Assembly: GCA_018881555.1 (NCBI GenBank)
Contig: JACAXG010000169.1
Span: forward strand, 637,099-701,098
From: Amblyornis subalaris
Lineage: Eukaryota; Chordata; Aves; Passeriformes; Ptilonorhynchidae
Length of the DNA: 64,000 bases
Direction of reading: 5' to 3'
Part shown: piece after piece, positions 36,301 through 51,300 of the stretch
How positions within the stretch are numbered: the stretch's first letter is position 1
Layout of the letters: each line of letters opens with the position of its first letter
Position numbers and translations under genes: made by a program
Notes under the pieces: model-generated
What the model was told of the DNA's origin: nothing
What the model saw: the letters and a program-made list of their open reading frames with translations, nothing else
The model's database searches: none

Positions 36301-39300
36301 ATGCATCTGCTGCATGTGTCTCTCTGTGTCTCACACAACCGCAGCCAAGTGGCAGCCAGAGGAGTCAAACCCTGCAGCTTGTCTGNGAAAGCTCAGCCCC
36401 CACAGGGGCTTCAAAGGTCCCTTCCAACCCAAACCACTCTGGGATTCCAGGAGATGGTCAGTGGGTTGGAGCACACGGTGCAGATGGAGAGGCTGAGGGA
36501 GCAGAGCTTGTTCAGCATAGGGAAGGCTCNGCTGGGGGATGTAGGGGACTATAATCCCCTCTTCAATTTTATCATGGGGTATCATAGAAAGGATGAGTCA
36601 GATCCTCCCAAGAATTCCAGCCAGGGCTAAAAGTAAAGAAAGGTGACAGTGAGAGTGACTAAACACTACAACGGGCCCAGGNGGTCAGTGGAACCCAGCA
36701 ACACTTTGTCCCACAAAGCTGGCCCTGCTTTGAGCAGGAGGGCAGAGAGGAGCTCCCAGAGAAAAGCTAATTTCAGATCGAAATGAGGCTGTGATTGTGT
36801 GATTAGCAGTGCCCTGCGTTCCCCAGACTCATCTCCACACAGACGGGTGGCTTCTTGCAGCAACTGCTGCTTTCAAGTCCCAAGCACCTCCCGGGCNAAG
36901 AACACCCAAGATCTCATTTACCCAGAATACAGGATGGTCCTGATCATGCTCAACAATACTACACAGAGATCCAAAGACATTTCCTGCTTTGGGATTCCTT
37001 CCAAATTTTTGTCAGGCAGCCCCTGAGGGAAGTAATTCATCTTCAACAGATGAAGTCATCACGTCTCCAAAATCTGCTCCTGCTGCCACAGACGTGAGCA
37101 GGTACAGAGCAGAGGGGGAGAACCAGCACTGCTTTCAAAGGCAGATCTGGAGAGAGAGCATTTTCAAAAAACACTGAGCAAGAGGTTGGGACATTTCCTT
37201 CAGCACAGNGTTGGACATCCTCCACAGGCCTTCACCCAGCACACAGAGCCACAGAACAGACGAACCAGCTTCTGGCAGCAGCTCCTCGGCACAGGGCACG
37301 GACACTTCCCTCCCCAGAGATGAAAGGCTCCACACAGGATGTTTCATTGAAGTGAATCTNACATGATCATTCCCAGATTTCACTTCAGCAGCTGACCAGA
37401 ACTTGGATATCAATGTTTCTTGGCTGGACAAAGCACAAGCCCAAACAGAAATGGAGGATCATGGAATAACCTGAGTTGGAAGGGACCCACAGGGATCATC
37501 AAGTCCAGCTCCTGGCCCTACCCAAACACCCCAACAATCCCACCCTGTGCCTGAGAGTGTTGTCCAAACACTCCTGGAGCTCTGGCAGCCTTGGGGCCGG
37601 GACCATTCCTTGGGGAGCCTGTTCAGTGCCCACCACCCTCTGGGGGAAGAACGTTTTCCTATCTATAGTTGAAGAGTGAGGGTACAATACTCTACAATGA
37701 CATTGCTCCAGTGTCCCAAGGAATCCCCCAGACGCCTCAGGACAGGCTTTTTGATAAAGAGAACACCATTGTAAGATGGCACATCTGTAAGACGTCAGCC
37801 CTGACACTGGATCCCACTCCNCTCTGACTGAAAATGCTGTCCTAAAAAATCAGCCTTTACTGCCTGATTCGCCACTGCTGCTGCACAGAACGTGTTAGGG
37901 AAGGGATNGTGTCCCTTTGCTCCTGTCACTGCAACTTCAGGCAGATCCTCAGGAGGAAAGGCAGCCTGAGGCGGTGCTGGGACCAGTCAGCCAGNGCCAC
38001 TTGTCTTTGGGGCTCCTGATCAACTCCTGGTCTTGTTCAGCAGTGTCAGCATAGCCTGACACTGTGGGGACTTTCCCAGAACAGAACCTTTTATTTTAAC
38101 CCGCAATTAACTCATTTTCTTCAACCACATCCCACAACCCCAGGTATGCTGATACACAACATCACAGTGCATCCACCTGCAACCCTTGTTGTCCCCCCCA
38201 CTTACCTGGTGAGGGTACAGGTGGAGCTCTGCAATGAGCTGTAGCACCAGACTAACCCCATTAAAATAACCTTTGTTTGGAGAGAGAAATAACTGTATGA
38301 CATCCATAAAACCCAAAAAATACAATTCCATAACAAATAGACTAAGGTAACTTTACCCTACTTGCTTTTTCAGACATAATTTCATTTTCCTTCTCTTCAG
38401 GGTGAAGTCTGTCCTGAGGGTCTGTGCTTCCCCTGGAATCCCTTTCTCACAACCACTGCAGAGGCACCTTCTGAATTCCAACCTAACCCTGGCCCCAGAG
38501 CTGTTGNACATTATTCATGCCAGGGATCAGCGAAGGACCAAGGACTTGGTCTGAATACATNAACCACAGATTTTTGATATGCTTCCAGATTTCTCACACC
38601 TCAGTCCCACGATGGCAGGCTGGAGATATTTTCTGGGAGCATTCCAGCACTTGGCAAGACTGAAGATGAATGACGATGGGGAAATTGGCCAAACTCTTTC
38701 AGAGCAGAGTAGTGTGTTACTTATCACAGTAGCTGCTTTGTCTAAGCCCAATGACACAGTGCACTGAAGACAAACTGGCAACCCTTATCTTCCCAGTGTA
38801 TTTTGAAGTAGCATTTATCTACCCACCCTTTGTCATCGTGTCACACACACACGAACAAAGTGTCACTGGGCCAATGGCAAATCCTGCTTCCAGTTTAAGG
38901 AAGTGAAGGCTCCCATCAGGGTGACCTGCACTGCTCCTGAGCTTCCCTGAGCCTGGGCCTCCTGGGACCAAACATAATTTCTCTGGTGTCTCCAGCCTCA
39001 GAAGGTTTATACAATCATCAGGCACTTCCATAAACCTCCTCCAAAAGTCACCATCCCAGAACTCTACTCTGGTTTGTATCCTGGAGCACAGAAGCCTGCA
39101 CAAGGAAAATATAACTCTCTGCTAAGCTCTGGGGCTGCCTGAAGGATGACTATTCAATCTGAGCATTCCAAATTCCAACTTAGCAGAAGTGTGTGACATC
39201 CACTCGTACTGCAGGATCTGCCTGCAGGAATTCCACAGAGCGAGGAATTCCACGCACTAGACCCCAACCCCACTGTGGGGACAGGGACACAGCCCTGCAG

Positions 39301-42300
39301 CTCCACAGGGCTTCCACAGCTGCAGGTGTGTAAAGGAGTGGAATCACCGCCTCTGTGTTTCTGCTGGGAACTGAGCTCCCAGGATGACACCTCATCTGTT
39401 TGTCAGGATGTGCATGAGCCGAAGCTGCTCTGACGCCTTTCCAGCTGGTTTGGATAGCCCTGGTATTAACCCCAATGAGCTAAACCAGTGTGCAGTTAAC
39501 CCACCCATCACTCCATTAAATGTTCCCATACCCAGGCACAGACATAATAGAATCCATAAACTCCATTTTACTTTCCAAACAGATGTGGAATTGTAGCACA
39601 TTTACTGTCCAGTGGGATTTACTGCTCTGGTCCAGCCCGTGTCTGCTCCATGGACTTTACAGGAGGAAGAGTTTGCAAGATGGGACAAGAGCCTCAGAAA
39701 CCTCTTTCTTGCTCTCTCCTGACTCCATTCTCCCTGCTCAGGTGAAACTCCAAGTTATGAGGCTGATCAACAAAACATCTCCTTTACTTGGTCCTGGCTG
39801 TGGATTAGCTTCACAGCTTTCCATAGGGGCCCTCCAGGACTAGGATGCAGAGTTTGGAACTAGACGATCTTTAAGGTGCCTTCCAACTGAAACCATTCCA
39901 TGATTCTAGGATTCTACAGCCACGACTCTGCCGACACTTACTCCTGATGTGCAGCAATTCCCCTCAGATCTGCACTTTTCCTATGGAAATAGCTGCATGG
40001 AAGACTGGCCATCAATGAGCTCCAGGTTGTCACCCATATCACTGCCTCAGCTAAAAGCCCTGAGAGGTTTGAGGTGGAAGGAACTTCACATCTCCCNTGT
40101 TCGTGGCCAAAGAATAGAGGCAACAAGTTCATTTCTTTGCTTTCTTTTTAACCCAGCCCTGAGCTTTGCTGACATCAGACTTTTTCTGATGTAGCAGAAA
40201 GTGACTTCTTCACTTGTAGCAGGCTTGGGAGACCTCCTGACCTGCCTGTGAAAGACCTTCTCCAGACCAGGGTGAAACTCTGCGTGATGCTCTCTGGGGA
40301 CTCTGTCACTCATCGTCCCCAGGCTCGCTGTGCCCTGTACTCACACCTGGTGCTGTCCCTGGCTCCAGTCTGCTCATGGATCTGCTCCAGCCCCACTTCA
40401 GAATAGTGAGGAACTCAAGTTTTGGTTCTTTTCTCTCCAAGAACATTCTAATGTGGCATTCCCAGCAAGGGACACTTTTATATTTAGGAAAGTCTTCAAA
40501 GTAAATAAGCGAAAATCCTGACGATGGAAATACTTGCTCAGGAGCACAAGCTCTTCCCATCATTAGTCTATGGAAAAGAGATGCCCATGGGACAAACATG
40601 GGCTACCACTGATTTCTATTTTGCCATGCCCAAANCTCCCTGGCTCAGAGCCAAAGCAATAATCAGTATCTATGCAGGATCTTTCCCAAAAGCAAAGCTT
40701 GGCAGTAGATTCTTCTCTCCTTTAATCGCTTTTGGTACACTTCAGCTCCTGGTGGTTTTTGTTCTGAAGGAGAAATGCTTGAGAGGGTTGACTGAATGAA
40801 CTCTGAAATTCACACCCTGGCAAATTGGACTGATTTCCTAAATCCATAATTACAACATTCCTCAGAGATATGCATTCTTTCAGAGTGAACAAGGGAAGAT
40901 TAGTTTCCTGTTTCTTCCCATTTACATGACTTCTCCGTCAAGAGGAACTTTTTTTGTTTCTAAACAATCCTCTGTTTATGTGGTTCTCTTCTTGGCAGGA
41001 AACTGGGGAACTAATCTTGCCTAAAAGTATAATGCAGCCAAACTATCAATTGCCAACAGGCTGATTATCTGTGTGCAAGGCAGCTGATTTGCACAGGCTT
41101 TAGAAGCCAATATCTATCAGTGAGCACTGAGACAGGGAGCGATCGATTACAGAGGGTTTACAGAATCTGGGATGGTTATTGAACAATAGGATCATTTTAC
41201 TGCNGGCTGGATAAGAACAGCAGAGAGGGTCAGTGTGTGTGTGTGTGAACATGTACAAGGCTGAAAACTTCAGTGACACTGGGCAAACATAGCCCCTCCA
41301 CCTGCACAGCCCCAAGCTCACAGCAACTCCCGGGCGAAGGCATCGTGGGGGCTCCTGCCACGGAGCTGCAGGTAAGAGTTGGCTCCCACTTGCAAACAGA
41401 GTGTGTGCAGAGCCCTGTTGTTTGGGGTTTTTTTAATTAGTGAATCCATCCTCTCCTTCTGTGCTACCTCGGGAAGCAGGCAAGCTCCATGTTCCATCTT
41501 CCGCTTTGCCTTTCCCTATTTCAGCTGCAGAGGCCAATGCCAGTGCTCTTGACAAGGTTCCCTTTGTCCTGGAGCAAAAGGAACATGAGGATTTGCCTGT
41601 TTGAAGTGAGCCTGTCCTCATTTTCACTCTGTGGGATATAAACAGGAGCTGGGGTTGTTCAGCCTGGAGAAGAGATGGTTCTGGAGAGACCTTGTTGTGG
41701 TCCTCCAGTACTTGCAGGGGGCTTATAGATAAGATAGAGAGTGACTTTTTCCACAGGCAGACAGTGACAGGACAAGGGGGAATGGCTTTAAACTGACAGA
41801 AGGGAGACTTAGATTAGATGTTGGGAAGAAATTCTTTACCCAGAAGGGTGGTGAGGCCATGGCATAGGTTGCCCAGAGAAGCTGTGGCTGCCTCATCCCT
41901 GGGAGTGTCCAAGGCCAGGCTGGACGGGGCTTGGAGCAGCCTGGGATAGTGGAAGGTGTCCCTGCCCATGGCAGGGGATCAGAACAAGATGGTCCCTTCC
42001 AATCCAAACCAGTCTGGGATTCTGTGACTTTAACCCTGTAGCTGCTGCAGTTTGGAGTCAGTATCAGGTATCCTGGACATTACTACATTGACTCCTGATG
42101 TAGATTTTAAGGAGCTGGTATGTTCCACACATTCCTATAAGGTTTTGGACGATCATCGTTCCCGTATAGTTTCCTACCCTTAAGACGATTTTCCCGTTTG
42201 GCAGAACTCAACCTCCTCCAGCACACCCAGTGGAGCTGAACAGCTCACTGATGCTCTTAACTCCTTAATCTAACACTGACCTCTCAACCTACAGCCATAA

Positions 42301-45300
42301 GCCAATTAGCTCTTCTTTATACCATACCAAATCTCCTCCTGATGAAGCTGTGCTGTCGAGTGAATGCCTGCTAGTGACAGAAATGTAATTACAGTGCTTA
42401 GCAGCACGCTGGCCCTGGCTGGTGGCAGGGGGCTAAGGTCACAATGCATCTCTAACATACCAAAACAATTCCAAGGAGATTTTTTTTCCTCTAGTGTGTT
42501 CTCTCCAGTTTCCTCTCTTCACCCTCCAGTACTTAACATGTTTACACATAAAGGCTATCTGGCCACCAATTTTAAAACTGAGGTCCTGAGCTTTCGAAGG
42601 AACCCCTTGCCAATCTCTCACTGAAGCAGAATCAGACACCTAGCTCCCATCAATCCTCAGCTTGGCCCTGTAGATCCACACTTCAGTAAATGGGGGCTGA
42701 TATTCCAGAGTTATTGAGCAAACACTTCTTACATCACTCCAGAGAAAATTTTGGCTGACTTTTAAAATTATCTCGGACATTTTTGACAATTTGGTGGACT
42801 GGAGAGCAAATGATGGCAGTTTGTCTTGGCTTCTTTGTACTTACTGCAAAATTACACCAGAATTCATCAGTATCTTTGTGCCTAACCACAATTTATTTAC
42901 CTAGCAATGGCTGGATTTGTTATAAATAAAACTACCACAATTACCAGTAGACACATCAGCTGTCCAGGTCTTACAGAAAATTAACACAGCCTAAGCCATG
43001 CAGGAAGTACCTGGAAGTATTTACATTTAACTGTGGATGTCATGATTTGATAGACTCTTCTTTAGCTGGGGAGGCACGGAACACGCTGCAGGTTTGGCTT
43101 TTCCCATGTGTTTCTCCCACAGCAGCTGTGGGTTTGTTCAATGAGAAGTTCCCATTTCTTTCAGCCCAACAGTGCAAACTTCATCAGTACAGGTGCACAT
43201 CTGCCTGCTCTCCACCCCGAGAGCAGAGCACAGCTGCAGAACTGAATCACAGAGTCACAGGGTCAGAACATCCTGAGTTGGAAGGGAACCACAAGGATCA
43301 TCGAGTCCAACTCCTGGAATTACGAGATGCTGTTCCTGAGACAGTCACAGACGTGCCTGTTCTCTGCACCAGCCCCATCAGTCACTCCTTTTGCTTTCCA
43401 GTAACTGGTGTTATATCAGCTATCAAAAAATATAATGACCCCATTGACAAACTGAACTGAAAAATAGAAGGAAATCTATACTTCGCCTCCTACTTTGCCT
43501 CCTACTACAAGCTCCAGTTCGTCCATGGTTTAATATTCCCTTTAAACCAAGTTGTGGCTGTATGTTCTCCCCAGAGATCTCCAACAAGAACAGGGAATCC
43601 AAAGAAAATGGCACAGGGCAAAAGTAGAGGGATTGTTAAAACGCTGTCACCCCGACTGGGCTCCTGTCAGCCCCTGAACAGGGAACAAAACGCAGGGGGA
43701 GGAATGGAAGGAGCAATGGGAGCAACAAGTGGGGACTGGGGGAAGAAACGCTGCCAGTTCTCACCTGAAACAAAGCAATTCCCCCAATCTTGACTTCCCA
43801 AGAGAGATAGCAGACCTCAAACCTGGACCTGTCACTAGTCCAGGTCTAAATACCAGCTATTCTGCAAAAGGGAAATGGAAAAGAAAAATCAAACCTTCTC
43901 CTTTTTTAAGTGGCAGCTGTTAGGGAGCTGCTTAAAGCTATGGAAAGATAAATGCAATTCTTTTGCAGATGGTTGAACTGCCAGACTGCAGGCAAAACCA
44001 GACCAGGAGCAGCTCCTGCATATTCACACACACCCCCATACTGGGAGCTACTGGGCTCCAGTGGCTCAGCACCTCAGCACAAGCACCCTATGCAGCAGCA
44101 CTGGTGGAACCATGAACATTTATTTCAGCTGATGATTCCTCCCTGAGACTCTTAAGGCCAGAAGGAACAAAACAATCACCCACTGGTTTTAATTTCCTGC
44201 TAAAAAGAGTCCATAAGTGCTAGCAGGGGACTCCACACGTCGGCTAGTTAAACTCGTCTGGGTTTCCACCTTCCAGGAAAACAGCCAGTCTGGATTTGAN
44301 GTTTGAGTGATGAAATCCATCCCATCCCTGAATAAACACTTCACTCCAACACAGAGGGAAAGATAATTCGACATGCAGCCCTATACCAAGAGACATGTTG
44401 TTTATTAATCACCTCCAGAGCATCATTCCCATTTGCATTGCACACATTGCTTCATTCCCCGTGGATATCCAGTTCCTCACACTGCAGTGATGTTGCTGTA
44501 CTCAAAACAATCTTAACTGAAAAGTTTCCCTGAGCTCAGGGGTTCCAGGGAAGGACACTGGATGTGAGTATTTGCAAAGTGGTCTTTTTGACCTCTTGTC
44601 CTTATTCAAGACTCCCCAGAGCAGGAGTCCTGGCCAGGTGTTCTGGCCACAAAAAAACCTTTGAAAAAATAAATTGCATTCTGCCCTTTANATTCCCCTT
44701 AAAAATTCCCTCCTTGAGTGTAACAGCTATTCCATTTTATACCAGAGGTAGTTGCGTTTTAATTGAGGTCAAAATGATCCTGTAGAGAAAGGATCTTGGC
44801 ATTAGCCACTGCCATTTAGAAATTAATTGGTTAAATAAATAAGATTACATCAACTCCTTGCTGCAGTGCAAGGTAATTTACACCTATTAAGGACCAGGAA
44901 TTGTCAAAGTTTTTCCAAAGTACTGCACAGAAAGCAGGGCAGGTTTCTGAATATTATCTGTAAGCAGCATAACAACCCTTGAACTGTACTGGAACTGCAG
45001 TTCTACATTTCCTGGGAATTACCAGCATCTCACCCCTGCTCACCCAGAGAAGGAGCTGGCACAGTGCTTGATTTTCANGGTCAGAAATTTTAAATAAATA
45101 AGTTATCTCACTGTCCCAGCTGGAGAAGGATCAGCTGCAGGCTCTCCCTGTGCTGAACACGGGGAACAGCTGCCCCAGGGCCCAGCTCTGCATCCTCAAG
45201 CAAGCCCAGAACAGCTGAGGAGCTGCAAAACAGGGGCCTGAGGGAAAAAAGGGCACTTTCCTGGGGGGTGTATCCCTGTACCCTCCTCTCAAACCACACA

Positions 45301-48300
45301 CCAAGGTCAGAGTGGTTCCAACCAGTGCAGAATCAGAGAATCATGGAATGGTTAAGGTTGGAAAAGTCCTCTAAGATCATCAAGTCCAAACATNAACCCA
45401 GCAGAACCACCAAGTTCACCACTAACCCATGTCCCTAAGTGCCACATCCACACAGTTTCTGAACATTTCCAGGGATGGTGACTCCACTACTGCTCTGGGC
45501 AGCCTGTGCCAGTGCTTTACAACCCTTTCCATGAAAAACTTTTTTCCTAATATCTGATCTAGACATTCTCTGGTGCAACTTGAGGCCATTTCCTCTCATC
45601 TCCTCAGGGGCAAGAGGCCCCTGTTCCCCAGGAGCACCCACAGGCCAAGTGACATCTTACCAAACAGCAGCACTTTTCTGAGTGTCAGTTTTGGAACGGT
45701 TTCAGATTTTTATATTCGAGTAGCTAAGGGACAGTTTCCCTGTGCAAACAGCACAGGATGTTTTGGGATTTAGCAGCAAAAAGCCCTTTATCTTAAGGTC
45801 AGTAAAAGTGAAAATCCCATTTCTACCCATTCCCTGTCCTGGACTCCTCCCAGTGATTGTAACACAGACAGTCCCAAAGAAACCAATGGGTTTGAACCCT
45901 GTTCCAGTCATTGTCCCCCAAAAGAGCTGCAGGGCTGGGCAGTGATCCCCTGTTCTGCTCCACGGGAGAAGGAGTTTCATCGCAGGAAGACAACAACACA
46001 CAGAGATTTCTTGGTGTAACTTCTTGGTATATTTGAGATAACATTTTAAACTGATCTGGCGCAGATCAACCCAGCTGAGTCTAGAAGGCCCCAGTTCAAA
46101 GATCCACCCCCAAACGCTGGTGAGAAAAAAACCACTGAGACAGGGCAGCAGAACCAGCCCCTCCTACTCCCAAGTTCTCTGTCAAACGGGGACAATTTCA
46201 GGTCACCAAAACGCAGGTGGCCTGGTGCTATCTGAGATGTCCTGGTGCTCCAGCTGCCCCCCGAGACAGGATTGTTCCTTGGCACGGTCCAAGCCCTGCC
46301 AAGTATCTCAGACCTGGTCTGACACCTAAACACGTGCAGAGGAAGAACTCCTTCCGTGCTTTTTAGTCTCAGTGTGCTTTCGTCCTGCAGNATGCTCAGG
46401 GGAACATCTGCACTCCACAACCCCTCCTGCCACTGGCCTGTGGTCGCTGGCAGGACCACCCTGAACCCACCTGAGCAGAGTCACAGAGTGGCTGTGCTGT
46501 GCCTGCTCTACCCAGTTCAATCCCCTTCATGCAGCTGATGAAGCCATGCCAAACACAAAACAAGCAAAAAGCAGACAAGAGCCTCTTGCTCTGCCTCTTT
46601 TGCCCTGCCTCTTTTTCCCTGCCTATCTACCATCAATATCCTACACACCTTCCCCTCTGCTTGTGAAGACAGGCACTCCTGTGTGTTCCAGCAGCCAGGA
46701 TCAGTTAGGAAGGGAATGAAGAGCAAGCAGCTGGCACTGGGCACGGAGAGCCTCTTCCCCTCCCTCTGCCCTCCAGGCATCTCCTCTTGGAGAAGGTGCT
46801 TCAAGTGGCAGCTCTCCTCCTGGCTACCCAGGTCTGCAGCAGCCAGTGGGGATGAGGACAGCCTTCTTAGNGTATGAAGGGGTTTGGATCCCTCTCCTTC
46901 CCCTCCTGCCTCCTCTGCCATCCCTGCCTGGACACTGGCTCAGCCACTGGGCGCTGGCAGGCGGAGGGGGCAAAACCAGTTTGCTACTGGGCTGGAAACA
47001 GGTTCTATGGGCCCCACAATTAACTCCTGAGTTTCTGCCTTTTATAGGAGCAGTCAGGATCACACCTTGGATTCATCTCACAGGGCAGGAACAGGAAAAA
47101 TGTGCACTGCTCAGGGCAAACAAAAAGAAATGCCAGCCCTGAAATATCTCTGGCCTGCAACNGCAAACTCTGAGCAAAGCCAGACCCCACCTTCACCAGA
47201 GCTCCTGATAACTGCATAATTCCTGATATCTCTATAATCCCTGCTACCTATATAAGCACCAGGGCTCCTCATATCTGTATAATTTATGTCTTTTTTTACA
47301 GCTGCAGCACAAAATTTTAAAAATTGGTCTTTAATCCATGGAGACTTTCAACTTCTTTGAACTTCAAATTGAAAACAGCATCCAAAAATTATCCAATAAT
47401 TCTGACTGAGAGTTTGCCATCGTGGAGCCTCTTTGGGAGTTTTGGTTTCTATTTCCCCAGGTGACCAGAGGTCACATTGTGTCCCATCCTCTGCCTCCTG
47501 TCCTTCATAGTGCCTGGCCAGGCAGAGCTTGGAAGATCCAAACTCTCTGTGAGCCTCAACTGAACACAGGGATGGGATACGCAACACAAACAACAGGTCT
47601 CCTCAGCTCCACAAGGAGCCTAAGGAATTTTTTTGATCAAAAAAAATGTGACCATGTCAGGTCACAAGTGAAGCTGTGACCTGTTGTGAAGCTGTTGCCC
47701 AGAGAAGCTGCAGCTGCCCCATCCCTGCAAGTGTCCAAGGCCAGGTTGGACAGGGCTTGGAGCAACCTGGGATAGTGGAAGGTGNCCCTGCCCATGGCAG
47801 GGGTTGGGACTGGACGAGCTTTAAGGTCCCTCCCAATCCAAGTCNCTCTGTGATCCTGTGAAGCTCTGGGTGAACATTGAGCCATTCCCTCCTGTAAGGC
47901 CCAACCTTTCAAAACCAATAAAGTCCTGGACAAACTTAGTTTTTGCACTGAAAACCAAAACTTGCTCAAAATCCCTCCNTTGTTGCCTCCTTCCCCTGCC
48001 AGCAGCAGCCTGCACAGGTTGTTATTTCAGCTTCCTGCAGATGCACAGGTACAGATTCCCATCNCTTTCAAGTGGTGCCAGAGACAGGGATCTCTGATAG
48101 CGCCGAAGCAGGCTGATAACAGGCAAGTTTCAGCACCACTCGGCTGATAATTACACAGTTGTGAAAAATGTATCAGTTGGCAACACGCAGGAAATACAAA
48201 GTTGGAATCCTTTGGGAAAGCACAGCCAAGCCTCTGCCCCAGTCCAGGATGCAGCTCTGTGCTCTCAGGACTCACCAGGCTCCACACAAGCACTTCCCAG

Positions 48301-51300
48301 AGAGTATCCTGACCTCCTGTCTCCAAAGTGAGTGACATGGGAGGTTTATCCCACACTCCACCATCAACAGAAACCCCTTCACCTACCACACCAAAGCACA
48401 TCCAGAAGTTAGAATCACAGAGCTATGGAATCTCCTGAGTGGAAGAGACCCCCAAGGATCATTGTGTCCAACCCCTGGACCTTCACAGGACACCCCAACA
48501 GTCCTGGTGCTTGGCCAGTGTGTCCAAACAGTGCCTGAGACCTCAAATCCCTGANGTCATGAGTCTGGCCTGTTACCACTTGGAGTCCATACTGACCCTT
48601 GGGATGGGTTTTCAGAAACCCCTGATGGCTGCAGAATGTGACCNGAGAGGAGTTACAGAACAGGAACAAACACTCACCATGAGGCTGCCATTTCACAGGG
48701 AAATCATGGACACATAAATAACCACTAATGGTTTATCACCTGGAATTTCATGCTGTTTCATTGTCACATTTGTATTTGTTGTAGGATCAGGCTAAACCAT
48801 GACTGTCTGAACTCTCTTGTTTGTACACCAAGAAAAACCCACCCTGCTCCCTTCTCCCTGGGCTGTTAAAATTACTTGCGTCCTACAGCACAAGACAGAG
48901 AGGTTACAACATCAGTCACCTAATAAACCTGTTGAAAATGATCAGAGCAGGCAGAGGGAATCAAATATTTATCCCAGTTTCCTCACACACCTTGTTAGCT
49001 GCTGAAGAACAGCCTCTTTTCCTCCCTCCTTGTCATTAATCAACAGAAATACTTGTAGTGTTCACTTACAAGTAAGTGCAGGAAAGTAAAAGAATGTACT
49101 TGATAATCTTATCTAAGTCACAGAATGAGAGACCCATGGAATATCCTGAGCTGGAAGGGATCCACAAGGATCATTGAGTCAAACCCCTGGCCCCACACAG
49201 ACACCCCAACAATCCCACCCTGTGCCTGAGAGTGTTGTCCAAATGTTCTAGTTTGGCTCCAGCCAAAATTCCAGCCAAACCAGAGCATTTTCAAAGACCT
49301 AACAGGAATTAAAACATCAGTGTTCTCCCTTGCCCTTCCCTGCATTTACAATTTTGCTTCCAAAGTGATGAGAAAGTGCAGAACTGTAATAGCAGGACTA
49401 CAATATCCAGAGCTGGATACTCTGAACATCTTAAAATAATCTCCAAGCAGATAACTCTGGGAAAACAGGAGAGGAAATCCATGCTCACCTGAATGTGATC
49501 TGCCCAATTCTCCTCAGTCATGGTTTTCTGAAAAGACAAAATTACTCCTGAGCCATCTTACAAAAGGGAGGATATTCCATATAGCAAACTGGAAATAACA
49601 CCCCATCATCACCACTGGAATCACCTGTGACCAAGGAATGCCCCCTGGGGCACAGGGGACACCTCGGCTCCTTGGTGTCTCCAGCTGGGACACGGCAGAA
49701 CAACACAGCTTGGATGGAGGAATTCAGGGAACTCTTACACCACAGCACATAAAGCATAAAAAGTCATTTGTAATATGTCCCCAGACTGTTCATGTCTCCA
49801 GCCAGCACATGGAGAGCCATCCCAAGGGCTCCAGGAAAGGGAGGGATCTCAGGGATCATCTGCAAGGCTGAGCTTCAGAATATATAGAAATATAAGCTTT
49901 TCCCAACAGCCAAATCATGAAAAATCCTCTGGAATCATGAGGACGGAGAAAGGAAACTGATAAGTTAATATTCCCATTCTAATGCAGTTCAGAGCCAAAC
50001 CTGGGGAGAAACTTGGGACGGGACCTGCTCTCCACTCTGCCAAGAACACAGAGAGACCCACCATGAGCCTCAGCCCAGAGCAGGCAGAGGGAACAGGGAG
50101 TGTCAGTGCCACTTTTATGGAAAGGTACAAGAGCAAACAGGGACTAAGAGCCTCAAAGAAAACAGCTTTGAGATATCCAAGCACNTAATTTAAATACTAG
50201 TGAGATAAAGGAGCCATTTAACCAGAGCTCAGACACAGCTGAGAATGGTAAACAGCCAGCACCAAGGAGCTCTCAGAAGAAGGGACCNTGTCCAGAAACA
50301 GCTGCCAAATGTACCTTAATGGAAGTAACTGGCCAGCTTGGATACTTTAAATCAAGTAAATTCTCCAAAACAAAGGAAGTGGAAGGCCAGAGAGAGCAGA
50401 ACACCAGATCACGAATCCATTCCCCTCTGCTAAACAAATACACCTGGAGAAATGCTCTCTGCTCTCTCTCTGTGGATGACCAAGCTCCCTACAGTGATGT
50501 CATCCAACATTAGAGCTCTAAGATGCAGGAGGCTGGAATGATCAGTCCTCCCCAGCTCCTCTGGTTTGGGGCTGGCAGGCAGCAAAGGCAGATCAGAGCC
50601 TTCTCTGATGGATTGGGAGGGCTTGGGAGCAGAACTGGCTGTGCCAGGACAGCGTCATCAGACCACCACCAACTCAACCCCATCCTCCTGTTCAAAGTAC
50701 CAGGGTGGAGGGGCAGAAAATACCCATGGATCTGCCTGGTGCTGTCAGAGCAGCAAAGGAATCCTCCTCTGAGCAAAGGAAAGGGCACTTTGAGAGGAGA
50801 CAGCACATTCCCTGAACTCTGGCTCTCTGAAGGATGGATTAATAGTCCTGTAGGAACATCTGAAAAACCTGGTGGACTCAGACTCTGTTAAAAAAGCCTC
50901 TTATGTCTACAAGGAAAAAGTCCTTCACGACCTGCAGATGAAACACTGCTCCACATCCAGCAAATACAGCTTGAGAAGCCAAAATGCAAGAAATGAAAAC
51001 ATTTCACTGTGATATTCAGTCTCTTGCAGTCCTTGTCCTTTCCAGTCCAGTGGATACACCTGGATACAAGTGCAAGCTGCTTTTTCCAGAAGAGGCAGAA
51101 CAAGATCTTGACTCTCAGCTGGTCNGTCTGTGCCCAGGCACAGGGTCATGCTGAATGCCAGACCATCAGGAGAAGCCCCCAACCCGCCCTGCTAAGGAGG
51201 TAAATGTGTTCCCAGTGCTCAGGGGCATCCAAAGGGCAGTAACTTGGCTCAGCGGGGAGGGGAAACCACAGTCAAGTCATTCTGCAGGCAACCTCCAAGC

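Larger units (their letters stand above)
30862..49488 (-). other. EXD3 intron, 18.6 kb, CR1-rich
   Basis: The largest intron of the locus. It contains eleven CR1 entries (31375, 35129, 36400, 37453, 39848, 41643, 43243, 45330, 47690, 48411, 49117), an 11-bp tandem triplicate near 35777, and a candidate cassette exon at 38206-38292. The stretch 32000-35100 holds no CR1 that I recognise and no gene. Confidence 0.7.

Noticed and set aside
35876..36496. 206-codon plus-strand open frame
   Set aside because: It runs into CR1 sequence, contains several Ns and has no domain-like pattern or flanking splice sites that fit a gene.
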